A stretch of DNA of 64,000 bases from Pararhodobacter sp. (GCF_034676545.1 NZ_JAUCBZ010000015.1:2883001-2947000), one strand, 5' to 3'. Counted from the first letter of the stretch, positions 9,411 to 18,702 are shown. Notes: a model not told the origin generated them from the sequence alone. Numbers and translations are program-made.

Positions 9411-9513
9411 GGGGCATCGAGCCCCTCGGCCCGCGTGGGGCCAGCCCCTAACACCCCGTCAAAGGGGTTTTCCACCCCTTTGAAAACCCCGAGGATATTT
9501 TTGCGAACAAAGA
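9411..9513. terminator. Tandem hairpins plus GGATATTT/GAACAAAG repeat between converging genes
   Basis: The gap between the FAD oxidase stop and the ychF stop holds a GGGGC/GCCCC hairpin (9411-9425), a 9-base perfect stem TCAAAGGGG/CCCCTTTGA (9459-9467 with 9475-9483), and then the repeat box at 9487-9513 with GAGGATATTT and GAACAAAGA. The placement suggests a bidirectional terminator. The box recurs at 37290, 41801 and 41966. Confidence 0.6.
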
Positions 9514-9514
9514 C

Positions 9515-10613
9515 TCAGGCGTTGAACAGGAAGTGCAGGACATCGCCGTCCTTGACTTCGTAGGTCTTGCCTTCGACGCGGAATTTTCCGGCTTCCTTGG
9601 CACCTGCTTCGCCGTTGCCAGCGATATAGTCCTTGAAGGCGATGGTTTCCGCGCGGATGAAGCCTTTCTCGAAATCGCCGTGGATCACGCCCGCCGCACC
9701 TGGTGCCAAGGTGCCTTTGGCGATCGTCCAGGCGCGGGCCTCTTTGGGGCCGACGGTGAAATAGGTTTGCAAGCCCAGCAATTCGTAGCCGGCACGGATC
9801 AGGCGATCAAGCCCGGCCTCTTCGAGACCCATTTCCGCCAGGAACAGGGCCGCTTCTTCGGCGTCGAGCTGGCTGATTTCCTCTTCGATCCGGGCGGAAA
9901 TGACGACCATGCCCGCGCCTTGACTTTGCGCCATTTCGGCCACGCGCGCGGTTTGGCTGTTGCCGTCGGCGGCCGAGGATTCCTCGACGTTGCAGACATA
10001 GAGCACCGGCTTCGAGGTCAGCAATTGCAGCAAGCGCCAGGCCTTCTGGTCATCCGCGGCAATGGTCACGCTGCGGGCCGGGCGCCCCTCTTCGAGGGCG
10101 GCTTGTGCCATGGCCAGCAGACGGTCCTGATCGCCAGAACTCCTTGTCACCGCCGCGCATCTTGCGCACGAGGTTCGCGCGCCGCCGCTCGATGGATTCA
10201 AGGTCGGCCAGCATCAATTCGGTTTCGATGGTTTCGGCGTCGGCGACCGGGTCGATCTTGCCTTCGACATGGGTGATGTCGCCATCCTCGAAACAGCGCA
10301 GCACATGGGCGATGGCGTCGCATTCGCGGATATTGGCGAGAAACTGGTTGCCCAACCCCTCACCCTTGGAGGCGCCACGCACAAGGCCGGCGATATCGAC
10401 AAAAGTCATGCGCGTGGGGATGATCTGCTTGGAGCCGGCGATCCTGGCCAGTTGGTCCAGCCGATCATCGGGCACCGCCACGTCGCCGACATTGGGCTCA
10501 ATGGTGCAAAACGGGAAATTAGCCGCCTGCGCCGCGGCGGTTTTCGTCAATGCGTTGAACAGGGTCGACTTGCCAACGTTCGGCAGACCCACGATCCCCA
10601 TTTTAAAGCCCAT
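9515..10613 (-). pseudogene. ychF: YchF/OLA1-type ribosome-associated ATPase with a one-base frameshift
   Basis: Two frames together give a full-length YchF of about 366 residues. The N-terminal frame has GIVGLPNVGKST (P-loop), DIAGLVRGASKGEGLGNQFL (G3) and the FPFCTIEPN motif, up to KMRGGDKE. The C-terminal frame resumes at DQDRLLAMAQAALEEG and contains the TGS-like end with TYEVKDGDVLHFLFN. Removing one base at about 10138 restores KESGDQDRLL. YchF is almost universally conserved, so a sequencing or assembly error is the likelier reading. The start at 10613 has GGAGG at good spacing. Confidence 0.85.
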
Positions 10614-10672
10614 CATTCCCTCCGGCGCTTGGTCGTCGCGCTTCTAGGACAGGCCGGGGGGCGAGGCAAGCG

Positions 10673-11086
10673 TCAGAACGGTTTGACGACTACAACCCAG
10701 AGGATCGCAATGACTCCGATCACGCTGATCTCGTTGAAAATGCGCAAGAACAGATCGGATTCGCGAAACTCGCCGCGTTTGGCACGCACCACCATGACCC
10801 CGGTCCAGACATAATGCGCGGCCAGAACCGTGACCATCGCCAGCTTGACATGGACCCAGGGGGCAAAGGCCCAGACCTGCCAGCCCAGCCACAGCCCGGT
10901 CAGCAGCGCGATCACGCCCAACCCGGCTGAAAAGCGGTAAAGCCGCACGGTCAGGTCGCCGGTCGGACCAAATTCGCCCAAGCGGGCAAATTCGCGCTTC
11001 CAGTAGATCAGCGCGCGCGGCACGGCAAAGATGCTGGTCATCCAGCCCATGACGCATAGAATATGTATGATCTTGATCCAGTCCAT
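10673..11086 (-). CDS. HemJ/CopD-like four-helix membrane protein
   Basis: A 137-residue inner-membrane protein with four hydrophobic helices. The first helix reads MDWIKIIHILCVMGWMTSIF with a conserved histidine, the third carries WVHVKLAMV, and an AAHYVWTG follows; this pattern matches the UPF0093 (HemJ) and CopD-like families, where the helix-1 His and the helix-3 Lys are key residues. HemJ is a haem-dependent protoporphyrinogen oxidase, but HemJ activity is not established for divergent relatives like this one. A start at 11113 would add nine residues. It is divergent from the VOC gene. Confidence 0.65.
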   Translation of the reverse strand: MDWIKIIHILCVMGWMTSIFAVPRALIYWKREFARLGEFGPTGDLTVRLYRFSAGLGVIALLTGLWLGWQVWAFAPWVHVKLAMVTVLAAHYVWTGVMVVRAKRGEFRESDLFLRIFNEISVIGVIAILWVVVVKPF

Positions 11087-11187
11087 GCCCGCTGGATGCC
11101 GAATTGCTCGCACCGATGCAAGCCAATATCGGGCTTGATCTGCAGGGTGGTGCGGCTCAAACTGCGGTTTTTATACCCGAGGTTTCC

Positions 11188-11601
11188 ATGCCCCTGTCCC
11201 CCTATCTGCATTTTGACGGCACCTGCGCCGAAGCCCTGCGGTTTTATGCCGAGGTCTTTGGCGACCCAGCACCTGACATCCGAACCTTTGGTGACATGCC
11301 CGATATCCCCGACGACTGGGACAAATCCCGCGTCTTGCATGGCATGGTCCGCATCGCAGGTGGAGAGCTTATGGCGTCGGATTCGCCGACCGGGATGCCC
11401 ACCGAGCCGCAGGCCGGCGTGTCGATCAGCGCGACTTTGCCCGACGACGCCAGCGCGCGTGCCGTCTTTGATCGCCTGGCCGAGGGCGGCGCGGTGGTGA
11501 TGCCCTATGAGAGAACCTTCTTCTCGACAGGGTTCGGCATGGTCAAGGACCGGTTCGGCACCCATTGGATGGTGTCGATCGACGAGCCCCTGCCCGCCTG
11601 A
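11188..11601 (+). CDS. VOC-superfamily protein, PhnB/glyoxalase-like
   Basis: A 137-residue protein of the vicinal oxygen chelate fold. It begins MPLSPYLHFDGTCAEALRFY, the classic PhnB-type start, and ends with FGMVKDRFGTHWMVSID. The ATG at 11188 is preceded by GAGG 6 bases away; upstream in-frame codons read as non-coding. PhnB-like proteins have no agreed substrate, and the metal ligands of true glyoxalase I are not all evident, so no reaction is assigned. Confidence 0.8.
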   Translation: MPLSPYLHFDGTCAEALRFYAEVFGDPAPDIRTFGDMPDIPDDWDKSRVLHGMVRIAGGELMASDSPTGMPTEPQAGVSISATLPDDASARAVFDRLAEGGAVVMPYERTFFSTGFGMVKDRFGTHWMVSIDEPLPA

Positions 11602-11677
11602 AGGCTTGGCCCGCGTGAGGTCTTGATTTTCCCGGCCTGACCGTGCAAGTCGATGGTTGATCAAGCCGGGGACCGCC

Positions 11678-12469
11678 ATGACCAGAATTGACGACACTTT
11701 CGCCCGCCTGCGCGCCCAGAAGCGCAAGGCATTCGTGACCTATATCATGTGTGGCGACCCGGATCTGGAGACCTCGCTGACGGTGATGAAGGGTTTGCCG
11801 GGTGCGGGGGTCGATATCATCGAACTGGGCGTGCCGTTCACCGATCCGATGGCCGATGGCTCGACCATTCAACTGGCGGGTCAGCGGGCGCTCGATCAGG
11901 GGATGACGGTGGATAAGGTTCTGGACGTGGTGCGCGCGTTCCGGGCGGGTGATGATGTGACGCCGATTGTCTTGATGGGCTATTACAACCCGATCTATTC
12001 GCGCGGCGTCGACCGGTTTCTGACTGAGGCTGTCGAGGCGGGGATCGACGGGTTGATCATCGTCGACCTGCCGCCCGAGGAGGATGCGGAACTGTGCCTG
12101 CCGGCGCAGAAAGCGGGGCTGAACTTCATCCGGCTGGCCACGCCGACGACCGATGATAAACGCCTGCCGAAGGTTCTGACGAACACCTCGGGGTTCGTCT
12201 ATTATGTGTCGATCACCGGGATTACCGGCGCGGCGGCGGCGCAGGCGGCGGATGTGGCCCCAGAGGTGGCGCGGATCAAGAAACAGACCGAACTGCCGGT
12301 GATCGTGGGGTTCGGGATCAACACGCCCGAGGCGGCGGAAAACATCGCGTCGGTGGCGGATGGATGCGTGGTGGGCTCGGCAATCGTGGCGCAGATCGGC
12401 GCCGGAAAACCGGTTGACGAGGTTCTGAAATTTGTCGCGGGGCTGGCCGAAGGCGCGCATCGGGGATGA
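11678..12469 (+). CDS. trpA: Tryptophan synthase alpha subunit
   Basis: Cleaves indole-3-glycerol phosphate to indole and glyceraldehyde 3-phosphate; indole is channelled to TrpB. The 263-residue TIM barrel has both catalytic acids at the canonical positions, E49 and D60, in ELGVPFTDPMADG, plus the phosphate-binding GFGINTPE and GSAIV. The start at ATG 11678 (GGGGA upstream) gives the family's usual N-terminus. trpB is not adjacent, so the trp genes are split here; trpE is also separate at 39405. Confidence 0.96.
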   Translation: MTRIDDTFARLRAQKRKAFVTYIMCGDPDLETSLTVMKGLPGAGVDIIELGVPFTDPMADGSTIQLAGQRALDQGMTVDKVLDVVRAFRAGDDVTPIVLMGYYNPIYSRGVDRFLTEAVEAGIDGLIIVDLPPEEDAELCLPAQKAGLNFIRLATPTTDDKRLPKVLTNTSGFVYYVSITGITGAAAAQAADVAPEVARIKKQTELPVIVGFGINTPEAAENIASVADGCVVGSAIVAQIGAGKPVDEVLKFVAGLAEGAHRG

Positions 12470-12839
12470 CGGCTGTCCCCCCGTGGGACATCTGCACAAC
12501 CGTTGAATATCAAGAGCTTGACTTGCAGGCTTAACCTGTTGGCAAGGACGTCTCACGGGGTTTCGCGCGCTTCAGCGCGGCTGCCGACCGTTGACACCTG
12601 ACGTCAAACCATCACCATCGCGCCCCCTTGTTTGGCGGCGCGCCGCGCCATGATCGGCGTCTGGCCATGCGACATTCCATCGCGGCACCGGGCGCTGGTT
12701 CGGGTGTACCATGGTCCTCACTTGCCTGAGTCGTTCTGCGTGCCTTTCACTCCGACCAGACCGTGCGATTTCAAAGTCGGGGCCAGCCAAAGACGACGGT
12801 GTTTCGCGTCTCGATCCTGTTCGAGAGAAAGGAAGCCCA
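12470..12839. other. 370-base gap between trpA and doxX; one hairpin, no supported gene
   Basis: A perfect TGTCCC/GGGACA stem (12474-12479 with 12485-12490) just after trpA may act as a terminator, and a GCGCGC..GCGCG hairpin lies near 12563. Open frames on both strands have low-complexity, arginine-rich translations and no credible ribosome binding sites. The distal part probably holds the doxX promoter. Confidence 0.5.
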
Positions 12840-13421
12840 ATGTCACAAGATTTCACGACCACGCGGGACCGCCTCTATTTCCCGTTCCTTTCCGGCTTCT
12901 ACAACAGCTTTGCGCAGCCGGTCGGATGGCTCGCGTTCCGGATCATCATCGGCGGAATGTTGGCATATGAGGGCTGGAACAAGGTTCAGAACCCAATGGG
13001 GCTGGCGGGCTTTGTCGAAAACCTTGGCATCGGCCCGGGCTGGTTTTTCTCGCCGCTGATCGCGGTCACGAATTTCGTCGGCGGCTTGCTGATCGTCTTC
13101 GGCGTCCTGACCCGGCCTGCGGCCCTCGCCAATGCCATCATGCTGCTGGTAACCTATTGGTTTCATGTGACTCATCCCTATGGCGATGCGTTCCTGACCC
13201 CGGCGGGGATCGAATACCTGAACGCCAATACCGACCTGCTGACCGGCGCCGGACAGCGACAGTTGCTGGCCGATGGCGGCGCGCGTTTCTTGTCCAGCCC
13301 GACCGGCGTGCAGCTGAAAGCAGAGCTGAACTCGCTGTTCTGGACGGCTGGCGCGGCGATCATCGCGGCCCTGGGCGGTGGCAAACTGTCGGTTGATCGG
13401 ATGATGCGCAAGGAATTCTGA
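12840..13421 (+). CDS. DoxX-family membrane protein
   Basis: A 193-residue inner-membrane protein with four hydrophobic helices, starting at residue ~27 (VGWLAFRIIIGGMLAYEGWNK, the typical first DoxX helix with a conserved Arg) and including IAVTNFVGGLLIVFGVLTRPAA. The region between helices 3 and 4 carries a soluble insert (YGDAFLTPAGIEYLN...). DoxX proteins are linked to quinone or thiol redox chemistry, but no activity can be deduced. The ATG follows AAGGA; a hairpin follows the stop. Confidence 0.85.
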   Translation: MSQDFTTTRDRLYFPFLSGFYNSFAQPVGWLAFRIIIGGMLAYEGWNKVQNPMGLAGFVENLGIGPGWFFSPLIAVTNFVGGLLIVFGVLTRPAALANAIMLLVTYWFHVTHPYGDAFLTPAGIEYLNANTDLLTGAGQRQLLADGGARFLSSPTGVQLKAELNSLFWTAGAAIIAALGGGKLSVDRMMRKEF

Positions 13422-13423
13422 AA

Positions 13424-13451
13424 GCCGGGCCGGTCAATGGCCTTGCCCGGC
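13424..13451 (+). terminator. Hairpin after doxX
   Basis: GCCGGGC (13424-13430) pairs with GCCCGGC (13445-13451), with an inner GG/CC pairing, three bases after the doxX stop. A weak T tract follows, so this may be a poor intrinsic or an attenuating terminator. Confidence 0.45.
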
Positions 13452-13546
13452 CCCCCTTGACACCCCTCCCCGAGATGCGCAGTGCGCTTGCCAGAGCCCC
13501 GAGCCAGTGGTAAACAAACCTTACCAATTCGCGGGAAGGGAGCCCT

Positions 13547-14716
13547 ATGCCAGTCATCACCACCATCGAGGATTTGCGCAAGATTTACGAACGGCGCACC
13601 CCGCGCATGTTTTACGACTATTGCGAATCCGGCAGTTGGACGGAACAGACTTTCCGCGAGAATACCAGCGATTTCAGCAAGATACGGCTGCGCCAGCGGG
13701 TCGCGATGGATATGAACAACCGCTCGACGGCCTCGACGATGATCGGCGAGGCGGTGTCGATGCCGGTCGCCTTGGCGCCGGTTGGCCTGACCGGGATGCA
13801 ATGCGCCGACGGCGAGATCAAGGCCGCGAAGGCCGCCGAGGCGTTCGGCGTGCCCTTCACCCTGTCGACCATGTCGATCTGTTCGATCGAAGATGTCGCA
13901 GAAAACACCTCCAAGCCGTTCTGGATGCAGGTTTATACGCTGAAGGACGATGATTTCATGCGCCGCCTGTTCGACCGGGCCAAGGCCGCGAAATGCTCGG
14001 CGGCGGTGATCACGGTCGATCTGCAACTGCTGGGACAGCGCCACAAGGACCTGAAAAACGGGTTGAGCGCGCCGCCAAAACTGACGGTGAAAAGCGTCGC
14101 CGACATGATGACCAAGGTGCATTGGGGCCTTGGCATGTTGGGCACCAAACGGCGGTTTTTCGGCAATATCGTCGGCCATGCGCATGGGGTGACGGACCCT
14201 GGGTCGTTGCATACCTGGACGGCCGAGGCGTTTGATCAATCGCTGGATTGGAACCGGATCCGCGAGTTCCGGGCGATGTGGGACGGCAAGCTGATCATCA
14301 AGGGGATTCTGGACGCCGAGGACGCCAAACAGGCGCTGAATGTGGGCGCCGACGCGATCATCGTGTCGAACCACGGCGGGCGGCAGTTGGATGGCGCGAT
14401 GTCATCAATCCGCATGTTGCCGATGATCATGGATGCGGTCGGCGACAAGATCGAAGTGCACCTGGACAGCGGCATTCGCAGCGGTCAGGACGTGCTGAAA
14501 GCCTTGGCGATGGGTGCGCAGGGCACCTATATCGGGCGGGCCTTTGTGTATGGTCTGGGGGCCTATGGCCAGCAGGGCGTGACAAAGGCGCTGGAGGTGA
14601 TCCGCAAGGAGCTGGATGTGTCGATGGGGCTTTGTGGCGTTCAAGACGTCAACGCATTGAGCCGCGACAATCTCTATGTGCCGCAAGGGTTTGAGGACCC
14701 GACTGTGCAGATATAG
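13547..14716 (+). CDS. lldD: FMN-dependent L-lactate dehydrogenase (alpha-hydroxy acid dehydrogenase family)
   Basis: A 389-residue FMN TIM barrel that oxidises L-lactate or a related 2-hydroxyacid and donates electrons to the membrane chain. The catalytic base H276 and substrate-binding R279 sit in SNHGGRQLDGA, the FMN-binding lysine K252 in LIIKGI, and the phosphate-binding DSGIRSGQD follows. A strong AAGGGAG site precedes the ATG. The related family members glycolate oxidase and mandelate dehydrogenase cannot be excluded. It ends at a strong terminator. Confidence 0.9.
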   Translation: MPVITTIEDLRKIYERRTPRMFYDYCESGSWTEQTFRENTSDFSKIRLRQRVAMDMNNRSTASTMIGEAVSMPVALAPVGLTGMQCADGEIKAAKAAEAFGVPFTLSTMSICSIEDVAENTSKPFWMQVYTLKDDDFMRRLFDRAKAAKCSAAVITVDLQLLGQRHKDLKNGLSAPPKLTVKSVADMMTKVHWGLGMLGTKRRFFGNIVGHAHGVTDPGSLHTWTAEAFDQSLDWNRIREFRAMWDGKLIIKGILDAEDAKQALNVGADAIIVSNHGGRQLDGAMSSIRMLPMIMDAVGDKIEVHLDSGIRSGQDVLKALAMGAQGTYIGRAFVYGLGAYGQQGVTKALEVIRKELDVSMGLCGVQDVNALSRDNLYVPQGFEDPTVQI

Positions 14717-14754
14717 CACCTGGCGCAATTGTCAGACATATATTGTAAGACATT

Positions 14755-14785
14755 AAAAGGGGTTGCTGGCGCACCCCTTTTTCTT
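14755..14785. terminator. Rho-independent bidirectional terminator between lldD and purF
   Basis: AAAAGGGGT pairs with ACCCCTTTT across a short loop, followed by TTTTTCTTGTTTT on the plus strand and preceded by a run of A (T on the minus strand). It lies between two converging genes, so it can serve both. Confidence 0.85.
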
Positions 14786-14801
14786 GTTTTACTTCAGTCG
14801 G

Positions 14802-16262
14802 TTATTCGGCGGCTTTCACCATGAACCCACGTTCGATCATATCCGAAGGGGCAATCGGATAATCGCCCGAAAAACAGGCGTCGCAGAATTGCGGGCAAGC
14901 CGAGTTGCGGCCCTTGGCCTCGCCGGCCGCGCGATAAAGCCCGTCAAGCGAGATGAACTTGAGGCTTTGCACGCCGATATAGACGCGCATCTGCTCCTCG
15001 GTCATGTTCGCGGCCAGCAGCTTGGAGCGTTCGGGCGTATCCACACCGTAAAAGCACGGCCATTGGGTCGGCGGGCTGGCGATGCGGAAATGGACCTCGG
15101 CGGCCCCGGCTTCGAGGATCATTTCCTTGATCTTGAGGCTGGTGGTGCCGCGCACGACGCTGTCATCGACCAGCACGATCCGCTTGCCCTTGACCAGCGC
15201 ACGGTTGACGTTGAGCTTCAGCCGCACGCCCATGTTGCGGATCTGCTCGGAGGGCTCGATGAAGGTGCGGCCCATATATTGGTTGCGCACGATGCCCATG
15301 GCATAGGGAATGCCGGATTCCTGGCTGAAACCGATCGCCGCGGGCGTGCCCGAATCGGGCACCGGGCACACCAGATCCGCCTCGACCGGGGCTTCGCGGG
15401 CCAGTTCCACGCCGATCTGGCGGCGGGTTTCATAGACCGAGCGCCCGCCCAGAATCGAATCAGGGCGGCTGAAATAGACATGCTCGAAGATGCAGAAGCG
15501 CGATTGCGCGCGCTCGAAGGGCCGCGAGGAGGTCACGCCCTTGGCGTCGATGACGACCATCTCGCCCGGCTCGATCTCGCGGATGAATTCGGCGCCGATG
15601 ATGTCCAGCGCGCAGGTCTCGGACGACAGGACCCAACCGTCGCCCAGCTTGCCCAGAACCAGCGGGCGCACGCCCAGACCGTCACGCGCGCCGATCAGCT
15701 TGGTGCGGGTCATGGCCACGATGGAAAACGCCCCCTCGACCCGGCGCAGCGCGTCTTTCAGGCGCTCGGCGATGGTTTTCTGGATCGAGCGCGCCATCAG
15801 GTGAATGATGCATTCGCTATCCGAGGAGGATTGAAAAATCGACCCGCGATCAATGAGTTCGCGGCGAATCGCGGCGGCGTTGGTGATGTTGCCATTATGG
15901 GCAATCGCCGCCCCGCCCATCGCGAATTCGCCAAAGAAGGGCTGCACATCGCGGATCGCGGTGGCCCCTTTGGAGCCGGCGGTCGAATAGCGCACATGCC
16001 CGAGGCCAATCGCGCCGGGCAGCGTTTCCATCAGCTTGGCCGAGGTGAAGTTGTCGCGCACGAGGCCGAACCGATGCGCGGATTGGAACCCCTGTTGCGG
16101 GCTGTGGGTGATGATGCCCCCGGCCTCTTGCCCGCGATGTTGCAAGGCGTGGAGGCCCAGAGCAACGAAATTGGCCGCGTCGGCAACGCCGATGACGCCA
16201 AAAACGCCACACTCCTCTTTCAGCTTGTCATCGTCGAATGGATGGCTGAGCCAAGGCTGCAT
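14802..16262 (-). CDS. purF: Amidophosphoribosyltransferase
   Basis: First committed step of purine synthesis: PRPP and glutamine to phosphoribosylamine. The 486-residue protein starts MQPWLSHPFDDDKLKEECGV; the catalytic Cys18 of the class II glutamine amidotransferase domain is exposed after propeptide removal. The N-terminal domain has HNGNITN and SSSDSECI, and the C-terminal PRTase domain has the PRPP loop VLVDDSVVRGTT. The ATG at 16262 has AAAGGG upstream; a longer frame exists but lacks support. Confidence 0.97.
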   Translation of the reverse strand: MQPWLSHPFDDDKLKEECGVFGVIGVADAANFVALGLHALQHRGQEAGGIITHSPQQGFQSAHRFGLVRDNFTSAKLMETLPGAIGLGHVRYSTAGSKGATAIRDVQPFFGEFAMGGAAIAHNGNITNAAAIRRELIDRGSIFQSSSDSECIIHLMARSIQKTIAERLKDALRRVEGAFSIVAMTRTKLIGARDGLGVRPLVLGKLGDGWVLSSETCALDIIGAEFIREIEPGEMVVIDAKGVTSSRPFERAQSRFCIFEHVYFSRPDSILGGRSVYETRRQIGVELAREAPVEADLVCPVPDSGTPAAIGFSQESGIPYAMGIVRNQYMGRTFIEPSEQIRNMGVRLKLNVNRALVKGKRIVLVDDSVVRGTTSLKIKEMILEAGAAEVHFRIASPPTQWPCFYGVDTPERSKLLAANMTEEQMRVYIGVQSLKFISLDGLYRAAGEAKGRNSACPQFCDACFSGDYPIAPSDMIERGFMVKAAE

Positions 16263-16386
16263 GATCGGACCCTTTGGAATGGTGCTGACGCTGCGATGCG
16301 CTCCGTTTAGGCATTTGGCCCGGTCGGGGCAAGAGCCTAGACCTGTGATTCCGCGATTCCGCACAGATGTGTGACCGTCCGGTCAA

Positions 16387-17007
16387 TCATTCGCGCCACG
16401 CCCGACGCATCGCCGCGCTCATGGCCGCATTGCCGTGCCGCGCGAACTCCTCGGCAACGGCCTCGGAATCGGCGCGCGCGCGGTTTTGGCTGAGCTTGGA
16501 TTTCGCATCAAGCCGGGTGACGATCAACCGAAACGCGACAATCGCATCGAGCCGGTCCTGCAGGAATGCCGCGGGCGCATCCCCCATGCGCCATGCGCGA
16601 TCACCATTGGAGCGGACCTCGAAATGCCGGGTCAACTGATTGAGAATACGACGCTTTTGCGCGTCGTCATGGGTGAACTCCAAAACCCCATGCACATGAA
16701 TTGCCTGATAATTCCACGTTGGCACGGCCTCATGAGTTGCCGCTTTTGACGGGTACCAATTGGGGCTGACATAGCCATCAGAGGCGGTGAAAATCGCCAC
16801 AACGGGCGTATTGGCGACATACGCGCGGTGCAGGTCATTGGCCAAGGCGATATGGCCGATGAACTCCGCGCCGTCACGCAACACGGGGATGTGGTTGACC
16901 ACCAGACCCGCGTCCGTATGCGCGACCAAGGCGGCCAAAGGGTGCGCAAGCAGCAGGTTTTCGATCTCGGCGCGGTCAGCTTCGGCGAAATGAGACGGGG
17001 TGTACAT
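16387..17007 (-). CDS. PaiB-family FMN-binding protein
   Basis: A 206-residue protein beginning MYTPSHFAEADRAEIENLL, the standard PaiB opening. The core includes NHIPVLRD, the YVSPNWYPSK segment and VPTWNYQAIHVHG, which match the split-barrel flavin-binding fold. In Bacillus PaiB is described as a negative regulator of sporulation and protease genes; in Gram-negatives the role is unproven and the flavin fold suggests a redox or sensor function. It is divergent from the glycosyltransferase at 17143. Confidence 0.88.
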   Translation of the reverse strand: MYTPSHFAEADRAEIENLLLAHPLAALVAHTDAGLVVNHIPVLRDGAEFIGHIALANDLHRAYVANTPVVAIFTASDGYVSPNWYPSKAATHEAVPTWNYQAIHVHGVLEFTHDDAQKRRILNQLTRHFEVRSNGDRAWRMGDAPAAFLQDRLDAIVAFRLIVTRLDAKSKLSQNRARADSEAVAEEFARHGNAAMSAAMRRAWRE

Positions 17008-17142
17008 GGGATGCCTATGGTCTTGAGTTTGCGTCAGAATAGAGAGAACCCGCGCCGTCGCAAGGGCGGGTTGCTTTCTGGACAGTCGCCCCACCGCCGA
17101 CTATCGTCGCGCCGTCCCTGCTGCAGGAATTGGAGCGCCGCC

Positions 17143-18651
17143 GTGAAACCGCCCCCCGCATTGTCTGTGTTGACGGGTTTGCTGGCGCTGCCGGCGCTGG
17201 CGAACCTGTGGATATTCTCCCGCTTCACCGTCGATGATGCTTTTATTACATGGCGTTATGGGCGGAACCTGATGTCGCATGGCATCTGGGGCTATAACCC
17301 CAGCACGTTTGACCTGACGCAGGCCTATACCAACCCGATCTTTGCGGCGCTGTCGATTGTGCCCGCGGCGCTGGGGCTGGATGTGGTCCTGGCGTTCAAG
17401 CTGGTGTCGTTGATCACGCTGGCGGTGCTGGGCGTGCTGTTGCTGCGCGAGGCGGGCGACAAGGCCCGGTTGCTGTTTGTCCTGATGGTGATTTTGGTGA
17501 TCCCGGCCAGCGTGGCGCATACCTTTTCAGGGTTGGAAACCACGGTCTATTGTGGCGCCCTGGCGCTGTTTTTCATCTATGCCGAGCAGCAGAAATGGCG
17601 GGCCGCCTTGCTGTGCGTGCTGTTGCTGGTGCTGACCCGGCCCGAGGCGTGGCTGTTGTATGGCCTATATCCGGCGATGCTGATCGCGGCGCATCTGCGC
17701 CCGCAGGACCCGGCATCCGGGCTGCCGCGCGCGGTCATGCTGCGCCAGATCGCCGTGCTGGGCGGCGTGGCGCTGGCCTATTTCGGGTTTCATCTGTGGC
17801 AATTTGGCGAGTTGTTGCCAAACACCTATTTCATCAAGTCCGGCGACGGAATTACCGTGGCACAGGCGCTGACGATCCTGCCCTATACCCTGCCCGCCTT
17901 GGCGGTCCTGGCGTTTGGCAACCGGCGCACCGGCGTGGCGATGGTGCTGTATTTCGGGGCGGTCGGCTACTCTTATGCCTCGTCTGACCTTTTGATGAAC
18001 TACCTGCAACGATTTCCGTTTCAGATCGTGTTGCCGTTGGCGCTGTATTGGGGCTGGGCGGTGTCGCGTCGTCAATCGGGGCGCGGCTGGATCACCTTGG
18101 GGATCGTCGCGTATCTGGCAGGGTTCGCGGTGCATGCGCGGGGGTTGGGCGATCATCTGGGGATCGCCAATTATTACCCGCGCCTGCTGGACAGTCATGT
18201 GGCTCTGGGGCGCACGCTGAACCATTTGGCGCAGGACGGGCGGGTCAGCGCCCTTGCCATGGGGGACGCGGGCGCACCGGCGTTTCATGCGGGTATTCCG
18301 GCGTTGGACACCATCGGGCTGGGCAGCCGGATGGTGGCGCGTGACGGGCTGACGCTGGATGTGGTGCGCGCCTATGCCCCGGATGTGGTGACGTTTTTCG
18401 GCAATGCCGAGGGGATCCGGGATCTGCCCGATCGCCATGCGGCACTGTGGGCGTATGTGGCCGAGCAGGGCCTGAGCGAGCGTTGCGTTCTGATCTGGGC
18501 GCAGCATTACACGGTGTGGATTTACGCGCGCGGCGATTTGCCCGAGTTGGATCAGGTTTGCGCCCGGAGTGCGGTGGCGAATGGCGCGGATGAGTTGCGC
18601 TATGCGGTGGAGAACCTGCGTCAGCCGCCTTGGGTCTATTGGCACGAGTAA
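17143..18651 (+). CDS. Polytopic membrane glycosyltransferase-like protein
   Basis: A 502-residue protein with about ten hydrophobic segments, started at GTG 17143 with GGAG 9 bases upstream. After the first helix comes VDDAFITWRYGRNLMSHGIW (D31, D32), the DD motif and RYxxNL pattern of GT-C enzymes related to ArnT and mycobacterial AftB, which use polyprenyl-phosphate sugars. The last ~150 residues are soluble and probably extracytoplasmic. Donor and acceptor are unknown; a cell-envelope glycan is inferred. The gene stands alone and is convergent with rpsI. Confidence 0.75.
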   Translation: MKPPPALSVLTGLLALPALANLWIFSRFTVDDAFITWRYGRNLMSHGIWGYNPSTFDLTQAYTNPIFAALSIVPAALGLDVVLAFKLVSLITLAVLGVLLLREAGDKARLLFVLMVILVIPASVAHTFSGLETTVYCGALALFFIYAEQQKWRAALLCVLLLVLTRPEAWLLYGLYPAMLIAAHLRPQDPASGLPRAVMLRQIAVLGGVALAYFGFHLWQFGELLPNTYFIKSGDGITVAQALTILPYTLPALAVLAFGNRRTGVAMVLYFGAVGYSYASSDLLMNYLQRFPFQIVLPLALYWGWAVSRRQSGRGWITLGIVAYLAGFAVHARGLGDHLGIANYYPRLLDSHVALGRTLNHLAQDGRVSALAMGDAGAPAFHAGIPALDTIGLGSRMVARDGLTLDVVRAYAPDVVTFFGNAEGIRDLPDRHAALWAYVAEQGLSERCVLIWAQHYTVWIYARGDLPELDQVCARSAVANGADELRYAVENLRQPPWVYWHE

Positions 18652-18652
18652 A

Positions 18653-18680
18653 CGAAAAACGCGGCCCCGAGGGACCGCGC
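18653..18680 (-). terminator. Rho-independent terminator of rplM-rpsI
   Basis: Read on the minus strand, CGCGGTCCC pairs with GGGCCGCG (one mismatch, a TCG-containing loop) and is followed by TTTTT. It sits 22 bases past the rpsI stop and directly after the convergent glycosyltransferase stop. Confidence 0.75.
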
Positions 18681-18702
18681 TTCGACGTTGTAGGGTTCGC
18701 AA

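Noticed and set aside
12572..12862. 96-residue minus-strand frame between trpA and doxX
   Set aside because: No ribosome binding site, overlaps the doxX start, and the translation is charged low-complexity sequence.
14763..16310. 515-residue plus-strand frame opposite purF
   Set aside because: Antisense to an unmistakable purF; composition is rich in His/Arg/Gly as expected for a shadow frame.
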